Assembly: GCF_021129235.1 (NCBI RefSeq)
Contig: NZ_JAJOMA010000017.1
Location: 1-64,000 of the forward strand
Length of the DNA stretch: 64,000 nucleotides
DNA from: Kineosporia mesophila
GTDB lineage: Bacteria > Actinomycetota > Actinomycetes > Actinomycetales > Kineosporiaceae
Reading direction: 5' to 3'
The notes under the pieces are model-generated. The model had not been told where the DNA came from. It saw nothing but the letters and a program-made list of their open reading frames with translations, and did no database searches. Positions 1-7,913 of this stretch are shown one piece after another. How positions within the stretch are numbered: the stretch's first letter is position 1; the number at the start of each line of letters is the position of its first letter. The translations under genes and the position numbers were made by a program.

Positions 1-456
1 GTTCTGGGTCGCGTTGGAGGTGTCGCCGTAGTTCCAGCCGGAGTCCACGTTGAGCGCACCGTTGATGGTGACGTCGTCGGGGTTCTGGCCGAGACCGGCC
101 ACCGAGGTGTAGAAGCCGAGGTTGGCCCAGACCCGGTCGTAGGTGCCCGGCTTGAACAGGAAGGCGTAGCGCTGGTCGCCGAACTGGGCCGTGGGGCTGA
201 CGTTCTGGGCGTCGAAGGCCGCGTCGAAATCCTTCTGGATGGTGTCGGCCGACGTGGACGAGTCGTAGATCTTGACGTTCTCGCCGAAGTCCGGGGTGTC
301 GGAGGTCGGGAGCGTGGCCTCGTCGGCCGCCGGCTCGGCGGCCGTCGCGGGCCCCATCGGGCCGAACGCGAAAAGTCCCGCGATCAGGGCCAGGACCGAA
401 CCGATCAGGATCGCCAGGATCTTACGGCCACGCGGACGCGAAACGGGGGGTGGCAT
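1..456 (-). CDS. Secreted beta-helix protein (actinobacterial GH55-like family, often mislabelled adenylyl cyclase), N-terminal part
   Basis: Partial: the gene reads off the left edge, leaving 152 codons. The ATG at 456 follows a GAGGAG ribosome site at seven bases. Residues 1-40 form a Sec-type signal: basic start (RPRGRK), hydrophobic core, then ATAAEPAA. After it come the hallmarks of a family of secreted right-handed beta-helix proteins in streptomycete relatives: FLFKPGTYDR, GFYTSVAGLGQNPDDVTINGA and a trailing NATQN. By family analogy it is probably an extracellular carbohydrate-active or carbohydrate-binding protein. The catalytic half is outside the window, so no substrate can be given; the adenylyl cyclase label found on relatives is not supported by anything seen here. 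Confidence 0.75.
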   Translation of the reverse strand, partial: MPPPVSRPRGRKILAILIGSVLALIAGLFAFGPMGPATAAEPAADEATLPTSDTPDFGENVKIYDSSTSADTIQKDFDAAFDAQNVSPTAQFGDQRYAFLFKPGTYDRVWANLGFYTSVAGLGQNPDDVTINGALNVDSGWNYGDTSNATQN

Positions 457-618
457 TGCTGACTCCTCGGTGAGCTTGACGGGAGGCGGACGCACTGCGC
501 CACCTGGTCATTCAGGGATTGCTCACCCCGGAGAATTGTCCCCTTCGCGACCGGCGGTCAAGGCGATCGGGGCCACTTGAGGTAACCATGACGGTCCGGC
601 GAGACCGCCATGATGTAG

Positions 619-1026
619 CTAGGACTTAAGGCCCAGCCGGGCGACCCGCCGCGTTCCGGCGGTCAGGCGGTAGGACTCCTGGAGGAGTTCCGCCACTTCC
701 TCCCAGTCACTGGCGGCCTCCAGGTCCAGGCCGATGTAGCCCGAAGGCCCCCGATAGGCGGGCACGAAGCACCGCGGGTCCTGCTCCAGCGCCGTCCGGG
801 AGTCGGGGTCGGCCGGCACGAGCACCGCGTGGTCGTGCGGAACCCACTCCCCCGCCTCCCGCACCGATCCGCCGTAGTAGGCGAAGACCTTGGTCGTGCA
901 GAAGGCGGGGCGCCCGTGCGAGATCTTCTCCGCCGCGTCCGGCAGCCCCAGCGCCAGCTCCCGCACCCGGGCCAGGAGCGGGTCACAGTCCTCGAACATC
1001 GTCGGATGCGCCACGCTCACCAGCAT
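619..1026 (-). CDS. MmcQ/YjbR family protein
   Basis: 135 residues, the usual size of the MmcQ/YjbR (CyaY-like fold) family. Typical elements are the early LALGLPDAAEKISHGRPAF stretch, the FAYYGG segment, and the late YIGLDL..DWEEVAELLQESYRLTA helix. The molecular role of the family is unsettled; it is annotated as DNA-binding on weak grounds. ATG 1026 is preferred because the GGAGG at 1039-1043 abuts the alternative GTG at 1038 and could not serve it, whereas it lies 12 bases before the ATG. It is separated by about 70 bp from the creatininase gene upstream on the same strand and may be a separate unit. Confidence 0.8.
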   Translation of the reverse strand: MLVSVAHPTMFEDCDPLLARVRELALGLPDAAEKISHGRPAFCTTKVFAYYGGSVREAGEWVPHDHAVLVPADPDSRTALEQDPRCFVPAYRGPSGYIGLDLEAASDWEEVAELLQESYRLTAGTRRVARLGLKS

Positions 1027-1095
1027 AGGAACGCCCACCCTCCGGCGGGAGCGGCAACCACCTTCCTGTGCGTGGCCACCGCTCCCGCCGACGGG

Positions 1096-1872
1096 TCACG
1101 GCCGGAAGCCCGCGATCTCGGTCAGCGCACCCGCGGCCCGCTGCACCGACTCCCCGAACAGCTGCGCCCCGGCCACGGCACTGGACCCCGTCGGGTCACC
1201 GATCACCCCCGAGCCGAAGTCGTCGCTCGTCCAGCCGAAACTCACCGGGTAACCGTTGAATCCGATGTACTTCAGGTCGGCCATCGACTCCGGCACGTTG
1301 CGCTCGGCCAGAGTCAGGTCGACCAGGTCCGGGCGCAGGTGCATCACCAGGGAGGTCTCCCCGAACCCGGCGTGGATACCCATGCCCAGTTCGTCGGGCT
1401 CCCCCTCGGTGCCCCGCCCGGCCCGCTGCACCCCGGCCGGCAGGCTGAACGTGGCCAGGCCGAACTGGCGGCGCAGCTCCCGCAGCGCCACCCCGAGCAG
1501 GGCGGTGTTCCCGCCGTGCCCGTTGACGAAAACGACCGTGCGCGCGGGTGTCGTGGCGATCGACCGGCCCAGGTCGATCAGCGTCGACCACAACGACTCC
1601 GCCGACAGCCACATCGTGCCGGGGGCCCAGGCGTGCTCGTCCGACTTGGTGTAGGTCAGGGTGGGCAGCAGCCACAGGTCCAGGCCCTGCGAGCGCCCTT
1701 CCACCACGGCCGCCTCCGCCACGCTCTCGGCGATCAGCGCGTCGGTCATCAGGGGCAGGTGCGCGCCGTGGTGCTCGATGGCGCCGGTCGGGAGCACCAT
1801 GATGGACGAGGTGGTCAGCTCGGTCGCGACCGCGGGCCCGGAGAGCTCGGCGAGTTTGTAGCGGCCGCTCAT
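1096..1872 (-). CDS. Creatininase family amidohydrolase
   Basis: 258 residues, full length for creatininase/creatinine amidohydrolase. Metal-site residues of the family are visible: E33 and H35 in GAIEHHG, D44 in LMTDA, H119 in NGHGGN and E172 in HAGFGETS. The family opens cyclic amides (creatinine, formamidopyrimidines in riboflavin/F420 work, mycofactocin peptide). Its start ATGA overlaps the stop of the FAD oxidase gene, so it is the last gene of the operon starting near 7134. Context (ABC uptake, CodA-like deaminase, FAD oxidase) points to catabolism of a cyclic amide or N-heterocycle; creatinine itself is only one possibility. MftE is less likely because no mycofactocin gene is nearby. 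Confidence 0.85.
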   Translation of the reverse strand: MSGRYKLAELSGPAVATELTTSSIMVLPTGAIEHHGAHLPLMTDALIAESVAEAAVVEGRSQGLDLWLLPTLTYTKSDEHAWAPGTMWLSAESLWSTLIDLGRSIATTPARTVVFVNGHGGNTALLGVALRELRRQFGLATFSLPAGVQRAGRGTEGEPDELGMGIHAGFGETSLVMHLRPDLVDLTLAERNVPESMADLKYIGFNGYPVSFGWTSDDFGSGVIGDPTGSSAVAGAQLFGESVQRAAGALTEIAGFRP

Positions 1873-3179
1873 GCCTGCCGCCCGGTGCGAACCGTGAGCT
1901 CCTGCTGGAGTTTCCCGGGATTGAGCAGGCCCCGCGGGTCGGTGGTGCGGGCCAGCTCAGCCGTGCGCTCGGGCTGGTAGTCCACGTACCACTGGTGGCA
2001 GTTGTGGAAGCCGACGCCGAGTTCGGTCAGCCGGTCGAACCCGGCGTAGACCTCGTCGGCGCTGGAGTAGATCCCGGCCAGCATGCCGATGGGGCGGCCC
2101 TTCTGGGCCTCGATGTGCAGCATCCCGCCGGCGTAGACCTGCTCCACCTCGGCGATCCGGTCGATCAGCGCGTCGCCGGCCACCTCGAGGTGGAAGTATT
2201 TGCCCGGGAAAGACTTCTGCAGCCACTCGATCGGGTGGTTGTAGGAGATCCGGCTCATCCTCAGCATCGCCTGGGTGCCCTCACGGATCAGCTCGACGCG
2301 TCCGCCGGCCTGTTCGACCAGGGCGGTGGCGGCCTCCAGCGAGGCCTGGTCGAGGATCGCGCGCAGGCTGGCCCGCCCGGCCGGGATCCCCTCGTCGGCC
2401 GGCAGGGCCTCGGCGAGCGTCACCGGGTCGGCCGAGACCAGCCGCGGGGTGGGCTCCAGGTCCGCGAACGACCGGATCACGCTCAGGGCCTGCTCGAAGG
2501 TGCCGAAGCTGGCGAACAGGCCCTTCCACGGCTGCAGCGGTTCCAGCGCGATCTTCGCCCGGGCGATGATCCCGGCCGTGCCGTAGTTGTGGATGTACGG
2601 CTCGGCCTCGGCCCCCTCGACGTGCACCAGCCCGGCGTCCTCCCGCGCGTGCACCACGTCGAGCGCGAGCGCGAAGTCCTGGTGCAGCATGCCGTGCCGG
2701 ATCGAGCCGGTGCCGCCGGAGCCACCCGACAGGAAGCCCCCGATGCTGGAGTTCGCGGTCGAGGGGTACATGAGCACCTGCTGGCCGCGGGCGTTGGCCT
2801 CGTGCTCGATCTGGGCCATCGGCACGCCGGCCTCGACCACCACGTACCCGTCGCCGAACTCGACGACGGCTCGGGCCCGGGTGGTGTCCAGGACCAGACC
2901 TCCGGACATCGGGATGGCCTGGCCGTAGTTGCCGGTGCCCTTGCCACGCGGGGTGATCGGGACCTGATGACGTACGGCGGCCGCGACCGTCGCGGCGATC
3001 AGGTCGGCGCTGGTGGGCCAGGCGACGAGCTCCGCCCGGCCCAGGGGCAGTTGACCGGCGATGATCGGCGACAACCGCGCGCCGTCCACCGACGCGCGAT
3101 CCAGGGCAGCGGCGTCCTCACTGACGTTCTCCTCGCCCAGCAGGACGCGCAGTTCGGCTGCGAGAGCAGCGACACCCAT
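1869..3179 (-). CDS. FAD-binding oxidoreductase (VAO/GlcD-type)
   Basis: 436 residues. The N-terminal PCMH-type FAD domain (about 45-215) shows PITPRGKGTGNYGQ, the pyrophosphate-binding loop of the VAO superfamily, and a later glycine-rich FLSGGSGGTGS segment. The C-terminal part, ending TTDPRGLLNPGK, matches the FAD-linked oxidase C domain found in glycolate/lactate oxidases and aldehyde/alcohol oxidases of this fold. Starts on the last base of the upstream lipoprotein stop codon (TAATG) and overlaps the creatininase start, so it is translationally coupled. Likely oxidises an intermediate of the compound imported by the adjacent ABC system; substrate not predictable. Confidence 0.85.
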   Translation of the reverse strand: MGVAALAAELRVLLGEENVSEDAAALDRASVDGARLSPIIAGQLPLGRAELVAWPTSADLIAATVAAAVRHQVPITPRGKGTGNYGQAIPMSGGLVLDTTRARAVVEFGDGYVVVEAGVPMAQIEHEANARGQQVLMYPSTANSSIGGFLSGGSGGTGSIRHGMLHQDFALALDVVHAREDAGLVHVEGAEAEPYIHNYGTAGIIARAKIALEPLQPWKGLFASFGTFEQALSVIRSFADLEPTPRLVSADPVTLAEALPADEGIPAGRASLRAILDQASLEAATALVEQAGGRVELIREGTQAMLRMSRISYNHPIEWLQKSFPGKYFHLEVAGDALIDRIAEVEQVYAGGMLHIEAQKGRPIGMLAGIYSSADEVYAGFDRLTELGVGFHNCHQWYVDYQPERTAELARTTDPRGLLNPGKLQQELTVRTGRQA

Positions 3180-4345
3180 TACTTCAGCCCGATCGAGGAG
3201 TCGAGGAACTCGTTGGTGAACAGGTCGGCGGCCTTCAGGCCCTTCTTCGGGGCGGTGTTGCTCGCGGTGAAGATCGGGGTGTCGATGTCGATGATCTTCT
3301 GGATCCGCCCGGCGTCGAAGTCGCCGACGTAGTCGTTGTCACCATTGCTGACGATGCCGTCGGCCAGCAGCGTCCTGACCGAGTAGTCGGCCACGCCCTG
3401 GCTGTACACCCAGCCGTTGCTGAACTGCGTGACCAGGTCGAGCACGAGCTCGTTGGTGGTCGCGGGGTCGGCGAAGTAGTCCACCTCGGCCTGCTGCAGC
3501 ACCGGCACCAGCTTCTTCAGGCAGGGGCTGTCCTTCTCCAGGTCGCCGGTGCGCACCGTCATCGCCGAGGAGTAGAACGGGTAGCCGGCGTCGTGCACCA
3601 GCTGGTACTTCACCGCCTTGCCCCAGGCCTTCACCTCGGTCTGGTAGATGTACGGCTCGGCGCTGGCGAAGCCCTGCTGGGCGTCCTTGCCCTGGGCCGC
3701 GGCGAACTTGGCCGGGGTGCCGTCGTAGGTGCCGTCGGTGACGCTCTTGTCGAGCTGGCCCGAGCTGATCAGGTACTCCATGTAGGCCGCGCCGCCGAAG
3801 TAGCGCGTCACCCCGCCGCTGCTCTTGAGGGCCTGGCCCAGCGAGGCGATGTCGGTGACGCCGGGATAGGTCGACGGGTCCCACATGATCATCTGCGGGC
3901 TCTTCTCCAGCGGCGCGAACACCGCGGTGATCGGGTTGTCCTTCGACATCCGCACCGCCTCGTCGGTGTTCACGTAGCCCAGCATGATGTCCTTGTCCTG
4001 GTACATCTGGCTGGTCACCGTGGAGTACCCGATCGCCGGACCGCCGGAGCGGATCTCGACGTTCACCCCGGTCGACTTCCCCTGGGACATCAGCGGTCCC
4101 GACACCGACTTCTTGTCCGCGTCCACCGTGTAGTCCTGCCCCAGCAGCTGGTACAGGTGGCCGTGCTCGGCCTCGGGGTTCCAGTCGGTCTGGAGCACGA
4201 CGGTGGCCGGGCAGTCCGCCGACAGGTCCACCGCCCCCGCGGCGGCCGGGGCGGCGCTCGCGGTCGAGGACGACGAGCCGCCACAGGCGGCCAGGGCGAG
4301 AACGGCGGCGACGGACAGACCCGTGGCCAGAGGACGACGCACCAT
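3179..4345 (-). CDS. ABC transporter substrate-binding lipoprotein (NMT1/THI5/SsuA-like)
   Basis: 388 residues. Lipoprotein signal peptide with lipobox LAAC, acylated cysteine at C21, followed by a Ser/Ala linker. The mature protein has the periplasmic-binding type II layout of the nitrate/sulfonate/thiamine-precursor family (substrate arm at VLQTDWNPEAEHG). In these importers it captures a small, often aromatic or N-heterocyclic ligand outside the membrane and hands it to the permease. Lies 37 bp after the permease gene. The neighbouring deaminase and creatininase suggest a pyrimidine-like or cyclic-amide ligand, which is inference. Confidence 0.88.
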   Translation of the reverse strand: MVRRPLATGLSVAAVLALAACGGSSSSTASAAPAAAGAVDLSADCPATVVLQTDWNPEAEHGHLYQLLGQDYTVDADKKSVSGPLMSQGKSTGVNVEIRSGGPAIGYSTVTSQMYQDKDIMLGYVNTDEAVRMSKDNPITAVFAPLEKSPQMIMWDPSTYPGVTDIASLGQALKSSGGVTRYFGGAAYMEYLISSGQLDKSVTDGTYDGTPAKFAAAQGKDAQQGFASAEPYIYQTEVKAWGKAVKYQLVHDAGYPFYSSAMTVRTGDLEKDSPCLKKLVPVLQQAEVDYFADPATTNELVLDLVTQFSNGWVYSQGVADYSVRTLLADGIVSNGDNDYVGDFDAGRIQKIIDIDTPIFTASNTAPKKGLKAADLFTNEFLDSSIGLK

Positions 4346-4382
4346 GTTTGTTTCCTTCGAAAGTTCGGGGGTTGGGGAGTTT

Positions 4383-5159
4383 TCAGGACTGGTCGGCCCA
4401 TTTGCCGGTCACCAGCCGGCCCAGCAGACCGAAGAGCAGGAAGACGACGACGCCCAGCAGCGACGCGGTGATGATGGCCGCGAACGTGCCCGGGCCGTTG
4501 AGGCGCGAGTTGGACACCTGGATCAGCACACCCAGGCCGGGGGTGCCGCGCTGGAAGAACTGGTCACCGACGATGGCGCCGATCACCGCCAGCCCGGCCG
4601 CGGTGCGCAGCCCGACGAAGATCGCCGGCAGCGCCGCCGGCAACTGGAGCTTGAGCAGGGTGGTGAACCGGCCGGCGCCGTTGAGCCGGAACAGTTCCCA
4701 CTGCGCGCGGTCCACCGAGGCCAGGCCGAACAGGGTGTTGGAGACCATCGGGAACAGCGAGATCATCACCGTCACGATCACCCGGGAGGTGAACTCGTAG
4801 CCGAAGATGGTGCCGATCAGGGGGACGATCGCCAGGATCGGGATGGTCTGCAGGATCACCGCGTACGGGTACAGCGAGTGCTCCAGCCAGCGGGCCTGCG
4901 ACATCAGCACGGCCCAGCTCATCCCGATGACCGTGGCGATGAGCAGGCCGGTCGCGGTGATGACGACGGTCTGAAGAAGGTTCTCGAGCAGCTGCTGCCG
5001 GAACTGGCCGTCGGTCAGCGCCTCCTGGAGCACCAGGTGCGGGTAGGGCACGACGAACGCCAGTTCCTTGCTCTTGTCGTACCAGGCGGCGATCGCGTAC
5101 CAGAGGGCGACGACCAGGCCGAACACGATGGTCGGCTGCCACCAGGGAATGCGCTTCAT
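4383..5159 (-). CDS. ABC transporter permease (SsuC/ThiX-like)
   Basis: 258 residues, about six hydrophobic helices. The EAA loop that docks on the ATPase is visible in the second half (GAGRFTTLLKLQLPAALPA, about residues 161-179). Size and topology match the BPD_transp_1 permeases of nitrate/sulfonate/taurine/thiamine-precursor importers. Its ATG overlaps the ATPase stop by four bases (ATGA), so the two are coupled; the binding lipoprotein follows. Works as a homodimer in the cytoplasmic membrane. Confidence 0.9.
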   Translation of the reverse strand: MKRIPWWQPTIVFGLVVALWYAIAAWYDKSKELAFVVPYPHLVLQEALTDGQFRQQLLENLLQTVVITATGLLIATVIGMSWAVLMSQARWLEHSLYPYAVILQTIPILAIVPLIGTIFGYEFTSRVIVTVMISLFPMVSNTLFGLASVDRAQWELFRLNGAGRFTTLLKLQLPAALPAIFVGLRTAAGLAVIGAIVGDQFFQRGTPGLGVLIQVSNSRLNGPGTFAAIITASLLGVVVFLLFGLLGRLVTGKWADQS

Positions 5160-5899
5160 CGGTGTCCTTCCCGCAGGGCGTGGGAGATCTGGCCCACCAG
5201 GGCGGCGAACTCGGGGGTGAACCGGATGTCGGGGTCGCGGGGCATGTCGAACGGGACGTCGAAGCCGGCGACGATCGTGCCCGGGCGCCCCGACATCACC
5301 AGCACCCGGGTGGACAGGTACACGGCCTCGGCCACCGAGTGGGTGATGAACAGCCCGGCGAAGTTCTGCTGCACGAAAAGCTTGAGCAGCTCGTCGTTCA
5401 GGCGCTCGCGGGTGATCTCGTCCAGGGCCCCGAACGGCTCGTCGAACAGGAACAGCTCCGGGTCGAGGGTGAGCGAGCGGGCCAGGGAGGTGCGCATCCG
5501 CATACCGCCGGACAGCTGCCGGGGCAGGTGCTTCTCGAACCCGGTCAGGCCCACCAGGTCGATCGCGGCCGCGGCCCGGGCCGCGCGCTCGGCCCTGGGC
5601 ACATGGTGCAGCTCGGCCAGTAGCTCCACGTTGCGCCGCACCGAGCGCCAGGCCAGCAGGGTGGCGTCCTGGAAGACGTACCCGATGCGCTGCGACGCCG
5701 TCGAGGCGGTGCCGCCCGAGACCTGTTCCAGGCCCGAGGCGATGCGCAGGAGTGTCGACTTGCCGCAGCCCGAGGGCCCCACCACCGAGACGAACTCGCC
5801 GCGGGAGACGGTCAGGTCGACGCCGGTGAGCGCTTCGGTGTCACCGAATCGCATGGACACGTCACGGAAGTCGAGGAGTACGGAGGTGTCCGCGGTCAT
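5156..5899 (-). CDS. ABC transporter ATP-binding protein (SsuB/TauB-like)
   Basis: 247 residues. Walker A GPSGCGKST at 41-49, Q-loop Q77, signature LSGGM at 129-133, Walker B LFLFDEP ending near 155, switch histidine in FITHS. It powers import by the adjacent permease. The start at 5899 is chosen because GAAGG sits exactly six bases before it; longer in-frame starts would overlap the upstream amidohydrolase and lack a site. The signature is followed by MRMR instead of the usual MRQR, a minor variation. Confidence 0.92.
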   Translation of the reverse strand: MTADTSVLLDFRDVSMRFGDTEALTGVDLTVSRGEFVSVVGPSGCGKSTLLRIASGLEQVSGGTASTASQRIGYVFQDATLLAWRSVRRNVELLAELHHVPRAERAARAAAAIDLVGLTGFEKHLPRQLSGGMRMRTSLARSLTLDPELFLFDEPFGALDEITRERLNDELLKLFVQQNFAGLFITHSVAEAVYLSTRVLVMSGRPGTIVAGFDVPFDMPRDPDIRFTPEFAALVGQISHALREGHR

Positions 5900-5919
5900 G
5901 GTCATCCTTCGTTCGCGGA

Positions 5920-7134
5920 TCAGAAGGCGCAATGGTGGACGACGGAGGAGCTCGCCACGAGGGCGCCCCGGTGAATCACCCGGCGCTGGGCGGGAGCCGC
6001 GGCGACCACCTCCCCGAGGCCGCCGCCCCGCACCGCCAGGAAGTCGGCGACCAGGCCGGGCCGCGCGCCGGCCGGGGGCAGGCCCAGCACCGCGCGGGCT
6101 CCGGCGGACACCGCGTGGTAGGCCTCGTCGAGATTCAGGTGCCCGGCGGTGACCAGTAGCGACGCGGTCTCCAGGGCGTCCCCGCGACCGACCGGGTTGA
6201 ACGGGTCGCGCAGGTTGTCGGCGCCACCCGCGACCGGGACGCCGGCGTCCAGGAATGCCCGCAGGGCGGTCAGGCCGCGCGGGGTACCGGCCGGGTGCTC
6301 CCAGCCCTGGAGGTAGAGGTTGGTGATCGGCAGGCTGATCACGCCGATCCCGGACGCGAGCACGGCCTCGATCACCGGGACCAGGTCGGCCGCGCTCTGG
6401 GTGCCCTGGCGCACGCAGTGCCCGGCGGAGCGGACGCGGCCGGCGGGCCAGTCCCGCACGCTGTTCGCGTAGTGCAGGAGAGTCGGCTCCCGGTGCAGGT
6501 TCTCGTCGGTGTGCAGGTCGGCGCCGACACCCCGCTCGACGGCGATCGCCAGCAGCCGGTCCAGGTCGCGCAGCGGGTCGGGGGCCAGGTGGGGTGCTCC
6601 CCCGATCAGGTCGGCGCCCAGGTCCAGGGCCGCGTGTACGGTCGCGTCCGGGGTGGACGGGCCGGCCATCGCCACGATCTGGAGATCGACCAGGTGCCGC
6701 ACCTGTTCGCGCAGGCCGGTCAGGGCCTCCACGCCCCGCAGCGGTTCCGGCCCGGGCAGCAGGTCGACGTGGGAGCGCACCGCCGTGGTGCCGGCCTGGA
6801 GCATCATCCGCAGCGCCGCGGTGGCCCGGGCGGCGATGCCCTGGGTGGTCATCGTGCTGCTGTGGGCCCGCCAGGAGTCGATGGCCAGACCGAGATCGCC
6901 CATCGGCGGTGAGATCTCGTCCCAGGACAGGGCCTTGTCGAGGTGGGCGTGCGGCTCGGCCGGGGCGGTCAGCAGTAGGTAGCCGGTCAGGTCGAGTTCC
7001 CCCGCCCCGGCCGCCGCCCCGGTGGACGGGGAGACCGCGGTGACCACGTCGTCCTCCATGTCGATGTCCACCACCCGCCCGTCGGGCAGGGTGGCGCCGA
7101 TCAGGCGGCTGAGGTTCTGCTGAATCGCCGGCAC
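5920..7134 (-). CDS. Amidohydrolase, cytosine deaminase (CodA)-like
   Basis: 404 residues from GTG 7134, which has AGGAG four bases upstream; a longer reading frame to 7215 lacks a site. All expected metal and catalytic positions of the CodA branch are present: HAHLD after the first strand, ADLHTDEN, the later SAGHC histidine, and AGGADNLRDPFNP carrying the strand-8 aspartate. Relatives deaminate cytosine, isoguanine or related heterocycles, or hydrolyse cyclic amides. First gene of the catabolic/import operon, 20 bp before the ATPase, and divergent from the XRE-cupin regulator, which probably controls it. Exact substrate unknown. Confidence 0.82.
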   Translation of the reverse strand: MPAIQQNLSRLIGATLPDGRVVDIDMEDDVVTAVSPSTGAAAGAGELDLTGYLLLTAPAEPHAHLDKALSWDEISPPMGDLGLAIDSWRAHSSTMTTQGIAARATAALRMMLQAGTTAVRSHVDLLPGPEPLRGVEALTGLREQVRHLVDLQIVAMAGPSTPDATVHAALDLGADLIGGAPHLAPDPLRDLDRLLAIAVERGVGADLHTDENLHREPTLLHYANSVRDWPAGRVRSAGHCVRQGTQSAADLVPVIEAVLASGIGVISLPITNLYLQGWEHPAGTPRGLTALRAFLDAGVPVAGGADNLRDPFNPVGRGDALETASLLVTAGHLNLDEAYHAVSAGARAVLGLPPAGARPGLVADFLAVRGGGLGEVVAAAPAQRRVIHRGALVASSSVVHHCAF

Positions 7135-7293
7135 GATGCTCCTGTCGTTCTCACGGCCGCTCAGGCCGTACGGCCCTTGCGTAGGATGACCGCGAAATGT
7201 TCCTGTGAGGAACATCGGCGAATCTAGGCACCTGTCGTTTCCGTCGTGTCACGCGCGACGTCGACGCTGTAAAGCTTCAGGGAGGCGATCACC
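7135..7293. promoter_or_regulatory. Divergent promoter region between catabolic operon and XRE-cupin regulator
   Basis: 159 bp between the operon's first start (7134, minus) and the regulator's probable start (7294, plus). It must hold both promoters and is the obvious place for the regulator's operator. I see no clear long inverted repeat. GGAGG at 7281-7285 is the ribosome site of the regulator. Confidence 0.5.
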
Positions 7294-7863
7294 GTCAGTG
7301 ATTCAGCGGACACCAGCGATCCGGCCGCGGCCCTGGGGGCCCGGATCCGCCAGATCCGGCGCGCCCGCGGCCTGACCCTGATCCAGCTGGCCGACACGGC
7401 CGGGCTGACCCACGGATTCCTGAGCAAACTCGAGCGGGGATTGGCCAGCCCGAGCATGGCCTCGCTCGACCGGATCACCGTGGCGCTGGGTACCAGCCAG
7501 GTGGAACTCCTGGCCGGGCAGGGGAACGTGCAGGTCAGTGCCGTGCACCGGGCCGGCGAGGGCACCGCCGGCTCCTACGGGCTGGGCCGGGCGCGCCTGC
7601 TGACCACCGGGAACCGGCGCCTGCAGCCGATGCTGTACGCGGGCGACAACACCGACCCGGGCGAGTTCTACCAGCACGCCGAAGACGAGTTCATCCACGT
7701 CACGGACGGGAAGGTCCTCGTCGACCTGGGCCCCGACGGGATCGAGCCGCTGGGCCCCGGTGACTCGCTGTACCTGAGCGGCGGAACACCGCACCGCTGG
7801 AGCACGGGCGGCCCGGAGGTCTACCGGCTGTTCATCGTGAAGGAGAACCCGGACGCCCGCTGA
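7294..7863 (+). CDS. XRE-family regulator with C-terminal cupin sensor domain
   Basis: About 189 residues. HTH_3 domain near residues 10-65 (ALGARIRQIRRARGLTL, GLTHGFLSKLERG, ASPSMASLDRI) followed by a cupin_2 sensor (HAEDEFIHVTDG, GDSLYLSGGTPHRW). Such regulators bind a small effector in the cupin and control the adjacent operon, here the divergent import/deaminase genes. Odd point: in this frame there is a stop at 7270 and no ATG, GTG or TTG before 7441, which lies inside the HTH. A good GGAGG (7281-7285) is followed at eight bases by GTC (7294), so initiation is either non-canonical (GTC, ATC 7288 or CTG 7333) or the base call is wrong. Confidence 0.8.
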   Translation, partial: VSDSADTSDPAAALGARIRQIRRARGLTLIQLADTAGLTHGFLSKLERGLASPSMASLDRITVALGTSQVELLAGQGNVQVSAVHRAGEGTAGSYGLGRARLLTTGNRRLQPMLYAGDNTDPGEFYQHAEDEFIHVTDGKVLVDLGPDGIEPLGPGDSLYLSGGTPHRWSTGGPEVYRLFIVKENPDAR

Positions 7864-7913
7864 CTGCACCCCCGCGCCCTGGCCGCCGGCACGACCGTGT
7901 ACCTGGAGGGTGG

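Noticed and set aside
1096-1872. Creatininase as the mycofactocin peptidase MftE
   Set aside because: No mycofactocin precursor, radical SAM or glycosyltransferase partner gene is in the neighbourhood.
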